From contig OY783211.1 of the NCBI GenBank assembly GCA_963678705.1, forward strand, positions 20,226,603 through 20,290,602: 64,000 nt of DNA, in the 5' to 3' direction. Shown here piece after piece: positions 46,052 to 59,368 of the stretch; within the stretch, counting starts at the first letter, position 1; every line of letters begins with the position of its first letter. A program made the position numbers and the translations under genes. The notes beneath the pieces are model-generated. The model ran no database searches and was not told the origin of the DNA. It saw only the letters and a list, made by a program, of their open reading frames with translations. The stretch comes from Panorpa germanica (Eukaryota > Arthropoda > Insecta > Mecoptera > Panorpidae).

Positions 46052-46810
46052 ACAAACCACTGAATATAGACTGTCAACTGTGAGAAAAACATTCGATCCT
46101 TTTTGAATGGTATGAACGTTCTGGGAGGTAAGAGGGAAAACACGAAATAGATATACTTTTATCTCTTTCAACCCAAACAACCATTCTGACCTAAAAATAT
46201 GACTACTTTACATGCTTTGACATGAGTATATCTCTGGAGTATATGTGTACAGTTTGTGTATTTAATTGTTTGTGATTTATTTTGATAATTTGTATAAACA
46301 TGCGTTTCAATAAATCTTCCTCCGATTTGCATCTTATATTAACAAAGCAGTTAATAATATATAAGCACTAAGAGATAATATGTTAACTGTATGCAGATGA
46401 AATCTATTCCAAATATGTAGATGCCATAACTATAATTCTTAATATCAAGTACTTATCTAGTATTAACTTAATTTTTATTTTCAGATTTGGAGTATTATGC
46501 AACCAAATGACTTATATTTTATTATTTATTTATTTTTAATTTGTTATTGTAATAACTTCTTATTTTTGTCCAATTTATTATTTTACTTTTTTCTCTATTA
46601 ATACATTTAATAAAAGTTAATATAATAAATAAAAAATACAATAAACTGTTTTATTTATGAATAATTTAATATAATAATTGAAGTGTGATTTGTGGGTTGC
46701 TATATGCTATAGGCGCATCCTGTAATCCCCTGACGTCCCAGAACGTCGAACGTCTCACCAACAAATTATTAGGGACTGAAGATTGTACTGAGTTAACAGT
46801 CTATATTGTA

Positions 46811-47075
46811 TGGTTTGTGGAATAGAGTGCGCGAATAGTACGGCCACGTGTAAGAGGAAGCGATAAAGCAAAGAGAGAGAAAGCTGCTGAGTGTCCCATT
46901 TGTCTCTTTCTAGCCGAACCGCTGCTGTTGGCTTGGCTGATTGTCAGTGAGGGGGTAAGCAAGCAAACAGACACGGTGCTCGGCTAGAAAGAGACACAGA
47001 GGACACTCGTCAGCTATCTCTTTATTTGCCATTATCGCAGTATTCAGCCTCTTGCGCACTCTATTCTTATACCTC
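46811..47075. mobile_element. Fold-back MITE family P, copy 2
   Basis: The interior CGTGTAAGAGGAAGCGATAA, GAACCGCTGCTGTTGGCTTG and AGCAAGCAAACAGACA is nearly the same as in copy 1, in the same direction. The right end CTCTATTCTTATACCTC is good; the left end is decayed. The two copies are 3.8 kb apart. Confidence 0.85.
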
Positions 47076-47930
47076 AATGCATATTAATTACACTATTTAT
47101 TCTTAAAATTCAAGCTTTGTTAAAAGAACGTAAGCCTGATAGCTCTGGGATTTTGTGTTAAATCAAAGTGTTTTGAACAGGTATTCAACTTTGCTTACAC
47201 GAACTTTATTTATGAATTGTAACAATGAAGAAAAAACTAAAGTTGGTCTACAAAACATGCATGCATACATTCATATTTTTCAACGCTAAGTATTATGTAT
47301 AAATATTCATTCGCCATATGGGTGAGCATTTAATAGTAACAATAGCTTTATCTAAATAATTGTTGTTTGTTATACAAAATATTTTTTAAAACAGTTTCAA
47401 CAGAAATATCCGTATTGTACCTACAGTATATATTTATTTTACGAAACACTGTATACATTTATACAAATAATAGACTCTGGTAATTATTTTAAATTGCTTT
47501 AAAGTTAAATAGAGCGAGCTGCGAATTCACTTTTTGTGTTCAAAAACTCAGTTTTGATAATAATGACTATAAAAAAAAACTATCTGTTGTCGGAAGTTAT
47601 ATACCCGTGTAACTACGGACGCTGAAAATTGATAACAAAGATAAAAACAATCTGTTTAATATGACATTCTGTTATACGAGAAGCTAGAACAGGACAAGAC
47701 TAATACCCGTAATAATAAATGAAACCAGTGCCGAATTAGTTCAGACAAAAATTAAATTTTAAACTGTTATTTAAACTATTAGTAGTATAAACAATACTGT
47801 TATTTTCTAATTTAACAAAACAAATAAAAAGTTTGTAGTATTACTATACTCGGTACAAATATACTAACTCTCCCCCTCCTCCTCCTTATCCTATACGCGA
47901 GAATTCGGTCAGTAAAGCCGTCGGGATGCC

Positions 47931-47992
47931 AACGCACTCCTCAACTCCACGAATTCTTTTCAAAGTATCTCACAGACATGGACGTAAGGTTT
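47931..47992 (+). other. Exon-like block with strong polypyrimidine tract and donor
   Basis: CTCCCCCTCCTCCTCC, then GGTCAG, precedes 47931, and GAC|GTAAGG closes the block. One frame reads KPSGCQRTPQLHEFFSKYLT then DMD, ending in phase 0. Lying between two ordinary splice signals, it is a credible + strand exon, but I cannot name it or join it to neighbours in phase with confidence. Confidence 0.22.
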
Positions 47993-48962
47993 TTCTTTGT
48001 TATACAATCCTATAGCTATTGCTATTGTGTATTTTAAAAGCTATAAACAAAAGGTCCCTTGTGTATTTATATCCTTATCAGTAAAAAAAATAAAATAAAG
48101 GAAATTATCCGTTTTTTAGCAATAATACTTTTATCTTGGCCCACATCTGTGTATACCCGAACTGGGGGTTCACATTCATTATTACGGTATATATGTATAT
48201 ATATATAGTATAATAGTGCATAATTAAACAACAATTTTTTCACTATGTTGAAAAATTATTGGAACTAAAATCAATTATACTATTTATAAACACTCACTTT
48301 TTGAAATAAAATGAATTTTGCGATAACCAACTTTCTATAAACTATGTTTAACAAAAGCTGAAGATTTTAGTACAATTTCCACAATGCTGGTATTTCGTTC
48401 GCGTTATCACCAGAGATTAATGATTAATAGAAGTTAAAGTTTGTTACTTATAAACCTCGTAACTATGAGGGGCAAAACCTCACATTCTAACTTAAATTAA
48501 TCTTTGTTGTTAGTAACAAGATATCTCTCAATGAATATGTAAGAGTATGCTCAAGAAACTTAGCCTCATTTAGAATGAAAGCACTGTTATTAAAATTAGC
48601 TTATGCTCATCCAGTGGAAATTTGGAGTTGCATAATATTATGAGTAACAATTTTGATATAAATTTATTTCGCGTATTTATTTTCACAGTATTTTAATATA
48701 CGAGTACTATATGTTAAAAAAAAGATATTACTAACATCTAAATAATTTTAAATTGATTCTTTTCTAAGTATTTATTTGTGTGTATCTAACTTAACCTAAA
48801 AAATCTAACGTAAACTTTTATATATTGTGCAAAACCATAATAAAATACTATTGTAAAAAATAATTAAATAAAATATACACGTACATGATAATATGCTATT
48901 ATATTTTTTGGTAAATTTCTGTGACTACTTAAAAAAACAAAATAATAAAAACAAACCTGACA

Positions 48963-49085
48963 TAAACGTATAGTCCACATACTATGTGTAGCAGTGCAAA
49001 TCCAAACAGAGGTTTATAAGGACTATCCCGTGTCGGGTTACACATCACACCGTGACCGTGGACCCTGGGTCGATGAGTAAATAAA
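48963..49085. other. GC-richer block open on both strands
   Basis: Minus strand: MCNPTRDSPYKPLFGFALLH then IVCGLYVYVR, hydrophobic like a membrane segment, ending in CAG|GTTTGT. Plus strand: VAVQIQTEVYKDYPVSGYTS then HRDRGPWVDE and stop. Both cannot be trusted; either an exon of an unknown transcript or an old repeat. Confidence 0.2.
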
Positions 49086-50814
49086 CAGTCCACTAGGTAT
49101 TCACCAACACCTCGTGCTCATTTTACATAAACACTATGAAATGTTGTGACTTCGTAATACACAAGGGCTTGGCCCCACAGATTCATTGTACGATTTAGCA
49201 CACCATTTGAATTAAATTACACATTAGGTACAAAAGTGTTGGATGCTAATGCATTCACGAAATTAACTTATGTAAAATATGGTTAAATATATAAAACATT
49301 GTTGACAATAGAATTTATATAAAGGAAAATTGAAATGAATTGTTAAAATGATTTTGACAGATGTTTGTTTTGAATACAACTGAATACAACATTACAGTGA
49401 CAGTTTAACCAACTTAATATTTACAAGAATGAAAATTGTAAAAATAATGTTTAGTTATTTTTACCTTAGTATTGTAGGTTGGCAATACGAACTCCTCACA
49501 ACACTAAATGTCATTCATAATTAAAATGAATACTGAATATTTTACATATTAAAATTCTGTCTAAAATAACTGTGCAGTAAGAAAATGTTCAATTATTAAC
49601 TAATTATTTTACACTAGAGCATAGATACACCTTTTGTAACAATTAAACAATTTATGTTGCAAAAATTTTAATGGTAGAATATATAACCAAGACCATGGTT
49701 ATGGTTAATGGTTAAGACCATTTAAAACAAGGTTCAAGAGCACGAGCCTATTGCTTTAATTACATGTATGCATTGTTAAAACTAACTTAGTTGTGTATAA
49801 TTTATACATTAAAGGTTTAACAAGACGAAAAGATCAATAAAAAATCTTTAAAATAAATAAAAAAGAAATAAAGAATGCAACTAATTAGATCTTCAGGGTA
49901 CATCAAAGTAACAACATTAAGAAAATATTTTTGAATTGCTTTTTATTAGATAATGCAACGTAAATATGAAACTCAAAGCATTATAAAGTATTTATTATAT
50001 GTTATTTTGTCGAAAGAAGTTGTCACAAACAAATGTAAAATAAAAAAACCATATGAACAGACAGCCAAAGGGAGAGAGAGAGTATTTTAAGATAGACAAT
50101 GAACAATTGTTTTTCTTTTCATTTTTTTATTTATTTAATGTAATTAAAGAAAATGTATAATTGCACAAAGTGGAACCGGGCGATATCAAGTTCATTATAA
50201 GTAAAGGACAGTAACAACGAATTGCAATTAGTATAATAAATACATAGACTAAAATTAAATACAAATACATCACTTTGAAAATAGTTAGTAGAACATTGTT
50301 ACTACAGCTGCTTTAGGTATATTTATAAATTTTACAATTTGTCTCATTTACGTTTTTTATCAACTAGTAATGTAAAATAATATATACAATCAGATAGAAA
50401 GAAATTTTACTCTAATTTAATTTTCCTATACGTCTGTTGTGAAAATCTATTGAGAAAATTGAATTGTGCACTTGTTTATACTGCTTAGAGCACAATAGAA
50501 ATACATTTTCAAGTAGAATATCTGATTCCATCAACATCCGGTTTTCTTTTTAAGGAAATAAAAGTAACATGATTCTACTTCACAGAACTCTTATACATAG
50601 AAATTCGATTTAGAAATATCGGTGTTATACTATTTGTCTCCACACTGTATCATTCGACACCCTCCTCCACCACTCAATGTTAAAAACTTTTGTAGATATA
50701 CATTAACTGTTAAATATTGTGAGACAATCATAATTAAAATACTATAAAAGGACGGTATGATCTTGCTGCACTAATTTGTTGAAATTTCGCAAAAAAAAAA
50801 AAACAATTGAAACA

Positions 50815-51390
50815 CTTAGAGCATATATATATGCAGTGTGAACTGAAAAGCCTATGTTTCCTATAGATTAAAAATGTGGCCAAAATATGTATGAGAAAGA
50901 AAGGTATATTTCTCCTATTTGTTCTCTATACGCATGCGTCGAAAGTATTAGCAGTCTAGCTATAATAAATATTAATATTCTATTAAGATATAATAAATAA
51001 AATACATGTAAAGAAATTATATTTCTTTAGTTGGTACAAAGCTCGTCTGTCGGTAAAACAGTTACCGTTCAGTGAAAACAAATACTCATGAACGCCATAG
51101 ATGACGCTGTAGGGATAACGGCCATGACAGTTGATATTTGGAGAGAACAGAACTTACGTTTTTAGTTATATTTATATTTATATATAGTATATTTATATTT
51201 ATACATATCTACAATATAATGTCATATTTAACAACTGTCACGTATTATATCTAGACAGCTCTGACTTGACAACTGTTACTTTCGACGCATGCCCATAAAG
51301 AACAAATAGGAACATATACCTTTCTCTCTCGCACACATTTTGAACACACTTTTAGTTCAGCATTCACTCTCCATATACGTATGCTCTAAG
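50815..51390 (+). mobile_element. MITE family N, copy 1
   Basis: CTTAGAGCATATATATATG at the left is inverted at the right as CATATACGTATGCTCTAAG. The element also has inner inverted sections: CTCCTATTTGTTCTCTATAC and GCATGCGTCG versus CGACGCATGC and AAAGAACAAATAGGAA. The core GTCTGTCGGTAAAACAGT ... ACAGTTGATATTTGGAG is shared with two other sites. Length 576 bp. Confidence 0.85.
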
Positions 51391-51925
51391 TTGAAACAGT
51401 GAGAGTACGCCTATGTTACTATGTATTTTTCATTTAGAAATTTCGGAAAATGACAAAAAATGTGCCCATTTCAGTTTAAAATATTTATACTTAGATTTGA
51501 AAATCTATATAAAAGAAAACCCTTACAAAAAAATACATGCAGTAAGCAGAAGTAGTTAGTTACACAAAAACGGAGGCTTTTCAAATTGAATAGAAATATA
51601 ACAATAACAATAATACTCGTACAAAGCAAATACTCGTCCCTCCATACAACTCTTGATTCGCGAGAACCGATTGCAGCTCGCTATCCATGGCGCGGTTCTT
51701 ATAAATATCTGATTACATGATTACAGAACTTTCTGTATTGTACCAATTATTTCTCTATTGCTTTTTTTCAAAAAAAAAACTCGCGAACAGGTGCTTGGGG
51801 AATTGTTATTTTCTGTTTGCTAGATGTATTATAGAATAATGCTATGTCGTATGAATAAATAAGAAATGCAGTACAGTACAATACCAAAGATCAGAGATAC
51901 ATTCAGATATTGGTGACCCCCTCAG

Positions 51926-52355
51926 ATCTTCATTGCTTTCACACAAAGGCACTTGGTCTACAGGCTACGTATTCCCTGGCGGTAATCCGGCGCTACAAGT
52001 GACACAGACCCAATCCTCACAAAAAAATGATCATAGTACTCGTACATAACATGTATTTGTTTTTATAAATTTAAATGAAAATTTGGACTATATAAATTAG
52101 ATATGAGTTTCTGCGTTACTGTGTTCTGACAACAAGTCGATGCATGTAACAGTGTAGCTGTTCACGTAATTGTATCGCACTCCAGAGAAAAATTACGAGT
52201 ATATAGAGTACGACGTCCCTACAGCCGAGCAGGAGCTAGAGCTACAGCCCGAACAAAAGCCTGAGCATGAGCATGAACATGTGAATCCGAGTGAAATGAG
52301 ACAGCAAGTTACCAAATGGAATTTAAATGTATGTCATAAAGCAACAAAAGTTTAA
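51926..52355 (+). CDS. Possible two-exon 3' end of an unknown + strand gene
   Basis: Exon 1 (51926-52041) follows ACCCCCTCAG and reads SSLLSHKGTWSTGYVFPGGN then PALQVTQTQSSQKNDHST. Exon 2 (52186-52355) follows CACTCCAG and reads KNYEYIEYDVPTAEQELELQ, PEQKPEHEHEHVNPSEMRQQ and VTKWNLNVCHKATKV, then TAA. With the donor C|GTACAT at 52042 the phases match, making a Gln at the joint. Exon 2 is acidic with a PEQ/EHEH run and is GC-richer than its surroundings. Nothing here matches a family I know, the donor is mediocre and no clear AATAAA follows. An alternative is unspliced chance frames. Confidence 0.28.
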
Positions 52356-55300
52356 AATAATGTTGAAATATAAAACTGTAATATTAACATTGTGTATTTA
52401 CAATGATGTGGTGTGTACCAAAAGTCCTATCAATCAAATGATTTGATTAATTGGCTGATTGATTTTGCAATTACATAGGTTTTGTTTACGGGTTTGTAAT
52501 TGAATATTTTATTCGTATACTGTTTCATATTGAATATACTTCTATCCATTGTTATTTTTATGCTAGCGCATCAATGTTTATTTATGTATGTATAGTTCAT
52601 ATTTTTAAAGGATCAAATTACCTTGTATACTCACTTGTAAACAAAATCTATTAAGTAAAGGAGAAAAATACAACTTTAAATAAACAAGAACGCTCAAAAA
52701 TTGCTTCTGCTTATGCATTCTCTCAATGTTTTGTCTTCAGAATATCTGTTTAAATTTGTAAGTTAAAAACCTTAAACCCGGGCCTTAAACCCGGTATCAG
52801 GGTTATGATTAGTGTTTTCGTGAAACATTAGAAATTTAGTAAACGAGTTTTGTTAGAATTAAACTGTCACAAATGCAGGAGTTAATAGATATTGACGTGC
52901 TCAAATGATTTTGAACATAATGAATGAATTTGAACGTACTAAATTGCCAGTCCTAAGTCCTAATGACACAACACTATATTCAGTCGACATCGCACTGAAT
53001 TATATGAAAAAAATGAAGAAATGAATGAAATCTAAAATCCAAACTGATTTCATTAGATGATAAGTTTCTGCAGGTAACGCTGTCGAGTTTTTTCTTTATT
53101 AATTTTTCAATTTTTTACAGCACTTAAAAGTCAAAATACCGTAAGAAATTTTGTTATTTTAACTCGGCATTTATGTAAAGAAAGATTGTGCAAAATTTTA
53201 AAAGAATCGGTCTAGTAGATTTTGAACTAGAGTCTGAATCTAAATCTGAAAAACCTAGTGTGAAAAAACGCGTTTAAAAGTTGCAAAGTAAGACGAAACT
53301 AGACCAGAAAGGTGAAGACTTAAAAGTCTATATCTCTGACAGTTTTACTACAATCAATTTCAAATTTTCACACAATAAGCTTAATATGTTGTACATTAAT
53401 ATAAATAAATTAAAAACAATTTTTTTTTAAAAGTTGAAACCTTAACCCCCCCTAAGGTGAACATAGAAAGAGATTGTTGGAAATACGTCTACATTAAATT
53501 AAAAAAATATTAGTTTGTGTAAATATTGGTATTATGAATTGCACGTTGTACAAATTAGAAACATATTACACTATTATAGTGAATATGAATTCTCAGCTAA
53601 TCAATTTGCCAAAACCCCGATTCACCCCAATTCTGTGGAAGATGTCACAGTCGTACGTGTATAATACATTAATCAGTGTTCAATAAAAAAGCTTTTAGTA
53701 TTAAGTCATATAGAACAGGAACACATAATCCTAATGTGGTTACACATAGTCGTATAGCGAGTACATAGACCTACATCATTCAAGCTTACTCAAGCCGACA
53801 GTTGTTAATACACATGAAAGCTTTTTAAACACAAACTAGCTTTATAAACCTTTTTGTTAACCGCATCTAAGAGCCGGGCTTTGAATAATAATATTTATGG
53901 TTTAGATATTATGAGCTTTTTTAACAGCATTAAATTTGTTATTTTCATTTTGTTTTTTCTTAATAAATGTTGAAATAAATGTATGCATATTTAAATATGA
54001 TAACACCAGCTACCCCAATGCCTGCCCCAATAGCTGAGTAAGGCATAACGATTTAAATCTATCCATTGTTAGTATAGAATTTCGTAACCTAAAAGTCTTA
54101 AATACTTTAATCATGAGGATAAGCACATCTGAAGACCAGCTACAATACTTTACGCGTGCGTGAAAAAAAAAAGAATTCCGCGCTCGTAAAAATATTTTTT
54201 TAGATTGAAACATTTTAGACAGAAAACATGGACCATAAATGTATTTCAACGAACATAAAAAAACCAGCTAACTAATGCATGGTGTGAATCAAGCCACCCG
54301 AACCCGAGTTGGTGTAGTTAACAGTAATTAAGCACAGAATAGCCTCAAACTAAATAATTGCGTTTCATAAATGATTCATAGAGAATTACGAAATAACGGA
54401 ATACCGAATAACTATTAGTTAATAATTCAAGACCTACTCGCAGTGTTTTCATCTTGTGAGACACTAACCACTGCGTAAACCTTGTTCTTGGCAGATTGGC
54501 TAATATATATTTAAAGAAGAATCGGGGAGGAAAAAAGCAAGATAATAAAAAAAAACTGGAAAGTGTTTCTCTTTCAATTCTCTTAAATTATAAATTAATT
54601 TATGGAGAAAAAGGTACGTGAAAATTCCCTTCATTTTTGAATAAAGATGTATTTTTCAGTTTTTCACGTAATAAACTTATTAACGAGGGAGATATATTTG
54701 GAAATATATTTATTAATTTTGTTTTGAAAAGGTTGGGGCATTAAAATGTTTTAATGGATAACAAAAATGTAAAACAGCTCGTGAATGAGTAATCCTAATT
54801 AGTTTAAGGCAGTTGTATCGCGGCAATAAGCAAGGCATTTGGTACATTTTGACCCGGTATATTCCTTTATTTTCATTAAATATTTTAAAATATATAATAT
54901 TAGAAATCATTTATATTGCAACACTTATAGTAATTAAAGTAAAAGGTGTCTTCGAACTCCTACTAATTTGTTTATGCATATGAACGTTTAATTTATCTGG
55001 CAGAAATCTTTCATATGAACCAGAACCATATCATACATTATGATGTCATGATCTATATCAAATATTAATGCAGTGTTTCTTTTGTTTAAAGAAAATTCAC
55101 TAGAGGCCATCGTAGGCTCAAGCATAGTCGGATATTAAGTACAAACGTTATGGACACTATATCGGATAGTATTTTATTCTTATTGAGGACTGCACTTATA
55201 CATTTATATAAACCAACCAACCTTTTATATACATATACAGAATAAATACAAGCGCACTCTTGAGAAACATAATGTATAAAACATGATAATATAGTTAATC

Positions 55301-57580
55301 TACTCCACTCGCGTGTTGTTTTAAAAAATATAAACTTTTGTATCTTTTTACTCACTGGTTAAACAATCTAAAAAACAGTGAAAACATTTATAATTTATAT
55401 ATCAGTTTTTCTTTAAATCTGTAGAGCCGCTCTTGAGACATACCTTAAAACGAAATCTTTTTATACTTTGTAGGAACCTGCATGTTAAGGAGATTCTAGT
55501 ACCACCGTAAAGTAATTAATTTCCGTAACATTATAATATTACTCATTAATTTTTCATGCATATGAAAAATAATTTTAAAACTTTTAAACATTCAATTGAC
55601 TAAAAAAATAAGGTACTCTAAATCGCTAAGGCACATTTGACAACACCGCTAGAGTACATAAAATTTATTAATTAATTTCGCCATAGGACGATAAAATAAT
55701 TGTTTGTATTAAAAACTTTCATTTAATTTATAATAAAAGAAAATTGGACCTAATGCCTTTCGAATATTCGCGGTTACTCATGCGGGGAGTAACTTAGCAA
55801 GCGATGTTGCCAAATCTTGCATCGTGTTTTGAACAGCCAAAGAAACGGATGATTGCGATGATATTTTTTTATAAAAAATGTCAATTCTTTTTATTATTTC
55901 TTCGGAAACATACTATTTTTATTATTTTAATCGAAAGCTTGATGTTTTCTGAACCATTTTCAATTGTAATGATAATATTTCGATTCACGGCTGATCAAAA
56001 TATTTTAAATTTTGTAATTAAACTAGAGACATTCATATTATCATATTTAAATTTTATCAAATTCTATAGTACAGTGGTTTTATACGCAAATGCGAACTTA
56101 TAAGCTCTAAGGTTAAGCAGATATCGAGTCTAAGGAATCTACCCAATTCTTCCAACAGTTATACTTGTTCCTGCACTGTATTTACAAAATTTTTAGTTTG
56201 TCTATGTAACGTTGTTGATACATTGCAACATAACTATACAGTAATTTCCTGGAAAATCACTGTAGAACTTAACCAACATATTTAAATGTTTATAAAATAA
56301 GACTATTAGTAAATAATATACAAATTTATAAAATATAGTTGTACTTACCTTACTTAGGTTTCTTTATATATTTGTTGATCGGATAGAAGATTCTCTTTTT
56401 CAAAGTAAGAAAACCAAAGAGTTTGTTCATAAAATGTCACCTCTCCAACAATCCCGATCGCGGCCGCTTCGACCTACACAGACAAACATTCCAATGCAAC
56501 GCCATTTTTCTTTTAATTTTCTTTTTTTTATATAAAACTTATTTAACAGAAGCCATTTTTGATGTGTATTTTTGATGTGTTTTGTTTCTTGATTTTGAAT
56601 CTTTCCTTCTTGTCTTGTTTCTTGTGTATCCGTGTTGCAGGGTATAGTTATAGTTATAGTTTTCGTTAATTGTGTTATTTTGGATTGTATTTTTCATTTT
56701 GTGTTCGTGGTGCTGTTTTTTATTTTCTGACAAATTTCGTGTCTTTATTTGTACATGCATATTAAATATGTTTTTCTGTTTCTTTTGCTATTTTCGATTG
56801 TATTGTGCAGGAAGTTTCTTTTACCAAATATTTTCTGTTATTTTCTGTTTGTGTTTTTGTTATGTTTGCCATTCTGTGTGTTATTATTCCTCATGTGTTG
56901 GTAATATGTAATGTAAATGTTTCAGTTTATATAAACAAGGTAAGGTTAGCGGCATATTTTTTTTTAATTTTCCCTATCTCCTACATCCTATTTCCATTTT
57001 ATAAAGCTTCAAATTTATTCCAATTCCAGTACCGTATAAATGTTCGTTATATTGATCAATGTAATGCACTCATCTGAAATTCCTAAATATATTTCCAACG
57101 TAAACTAGTCTACTAGTCCTTCAAAACCTGACCTAATACATAACATAAGTTCCTAGTATGTTCTAGATCCTGAGTAAGATATTTATTAACATGTAAGTAA
57201 CATTAGGTAGCTAAAACTTTTATTTATGGAAATGCATTTAAATTGAAAAAGCATATTTCTCGTCAACCCTGCTTGCTTGCTTATTAACAATATCGTTTCT
57301 GGGCAGTTTACTCGTATAAATGTAATGTCGCAGCTTCCAATGTAGCCTAGACCACGACTCTCATTACTAGCTCAATCTGATACCGAGTTTCACTGTGCGA
57401 GTCAGTTACTCGTGCACTGCTCGCACCATCAACCATATTATGCGAGTTACTGTCATGTGCGAATAGGTCACTAGCTTGCATGACAGTTATTTACTTAACG
57501 TACAATACGGTCGCACTGTGGACGTAGTACTGCAGTAACTCATCAGACCAACTCGCATCCTGTAACCTAAGCTTAAGTAA

Positions 57581-57996
57581 GGCCGTCCGCACATGGGTCG
57601 ACTAATTACAAACGCGAGCCGCGAACTGAATGAGAATGTAACTGTGTTGTTAGTGAGAGAACGCATGTGAGTATCAGTGAGAGAACACACACGGCACGGC
57701 ACGAACGAAACTAAACTGATTTGATATTGGTTTTGAGCGACTATGTTTCTTGGTCGCAGGGCAATTACGTTGCATGCTTTCAATGGCGACATCATGAGCA
57801 GAGATGTGCACAAATACTATTCAAAAGTATTTAAATACATACAAATAAAACATTACGACATTATAACATCCCCTATTATGCTATTGTTAAAAATTCTATA
57901 GAATTATATTTAACAATAGCATAATAGGGGATTTTACTGTGTCGTATTCTGAGGTCTCATTCGATTCGCAATCAGTCGGCCTATGTCCACAGGACC
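57581..57996. mobile_element. Harbinger-like MITE H3 with central palindrome
   Basis: TAA (57578-57580) precedes GGCCGTCCGCACATGGGTCG; the right end TGTCCACAGGACC is followed by TAA (57997-57999). The centre (57868-57932) is a perfect inverted repeat, ATCCCCTATTATGCTATTGT plus TAAA in each arm, around a 17-base spacer. The interior matches H2 (TTCTTGGTCGCAGGGCA). Length 416 bp. Confidence 0.85.
57868..57932. repeat. Perfect 24-bp-arm palindrome at the centre of H3
   Basis: Arms 57868-57891 and 57909-57932 are exact reverse complements, joined by AATTCTATAGAATTATA, which is itself partly palindromic (AATTCTATAGAATT). Confidence 0.95.
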
Positions 57997-57999
57997 TAA

Positions 58000-58496
58000 T
58001 ACCCTCAGCACACGACGCGACTGGTTGCAAACCTTAGCCCCGAATCTGCCCGAACCGAATGTCATTACAACTGTGTTGTTAGTAAAAGAACGAAAGTGTT
58101 TACGAGTGAGATAAAGCACACGGCGCGAACGTAACTAAACTGATTTTAAACTGGTTTTGAGCACTGTTGGTTTCATGATGACATCATCAACAGAGATGTT
58201 TACGAAAAGTATTTAAATACATACATACAATCAAATATAACACTATAGAATCCACTTTTTTGCTACTGTTAAAAATTCTATAGAGTCATGATACACGGCT
58301 CGACATGGCTCGTGCTCATTTTCGTTGAAAACTTTTAGAGAGCGTTTAGTTTGCAATCAGCCGACTCGTGTGCCTTTCTCGTGTTTTATCTCATATCTCA
58401 TATCTCGATCTCTCACTAACAACAGTTGTAATCACATTCGCTTCGGGTAGATTCGGGGCTAAGGTTTGCAACCAGTCACCTCGTGTGCGGAGGGCC
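58000..58496. mobile_element. Harbinger-like MITE H4, head-to-tail with H3
   Basis: The left end CCCTCAGCACACGACGCGAC then TGGTTGCAAACC is inverted at the right as GGTTTGCAACCAGTCACCTC then GTGTGCGGAGGGCC. TAA precedes (57997-57999) and follows (58497-58499). The left TAA is the same three bases that flank H3, so the two elements abut with one shared target site. Confidence 0.85.
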
Positions 58497-59368
58497 TAAG
58501 AGTACAATAACTTAACAATACAAAAAAAATGTTGCTCGTTATTCGTAAAATGTGATTTCGTTTAAAAAGTTAATAATTGGGTTCAGACTTATACACACAT
58601 TCTTTCATGTCTTATGTCCCAGATAAAAAAAATTGAATCCTAAATATTTGTATATAATTAATTTTAGTTTTTAATTTTAATTTTTTCGCTTTTTATTGTA
58701 TTACGTCTACATTTCGTACACGTCTTATACTTGTCTTCCTTCATCGTCTCAAGCTCTATCATTCTCCTAACGTTTCACCTTGTTTGTACCCGGATTCTTA
58801 AGATTACATGTGCTTCTGTTGGAACTTTTTTTATAACTTTTCTATCTTCGTTTTTAATTAAATTACTTGTATTACGTACGTTTACTTTACTTTGCAAGTA
58901 CCGTTCTAATTTCTTACGTTTTTTCATCAAGAGTTTTCCATTTAAACATTTTCCTTATTTGTTTTGTTTTGGTTATAATTCATTTATTATCAGTAATTCA
59001 TACCAGGGTATTATATCCGTACCAAATGGACCGTACATAATTTGTAATATTCTTATCTGTTCAATTGCTTACTTATTTTATAGTATAAGCAATTCTTTTC
59101 ATTTAATATTCCTTACATCTATATTTGCTTTTATTTTTAGAAAAAAGTTTAGTGAAAAGTTACAATAAGTTTTTCAGACGAACAAAACTATTCAGTAGTT
59201 TTCCCATACAAATAGAACAAAAGCCGCGGATAGAGTATTATTGGTTGAACTCACGGCACGCCATCTATTATTCAGATTGACTTTATAATTTATTTCAATA
59301 AACGTTACCCTTTGATGCAATTACTGTTTGTTTAAATAGCAAAAGTTTAAGCGGTTATTTTGTTATCT

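Noticed and set aside
56539-56760. Lys/Asn-rich 73-codon minus frame
   Set aside because: Composition is what AT-rich DNA gives (K, N, T, H runs). The GC-rich CGATCGCGGCCGC spot nearby is tempting, but no splice or motif support was found.
58731-59168. 145-codon open frame on the + strand
   Set aside because: It opens at TTG, not ATG, is almost entirely Phe/Ile/Leu/Ser from T-rich DNA, and has no motif or splice context. Treated as chance.
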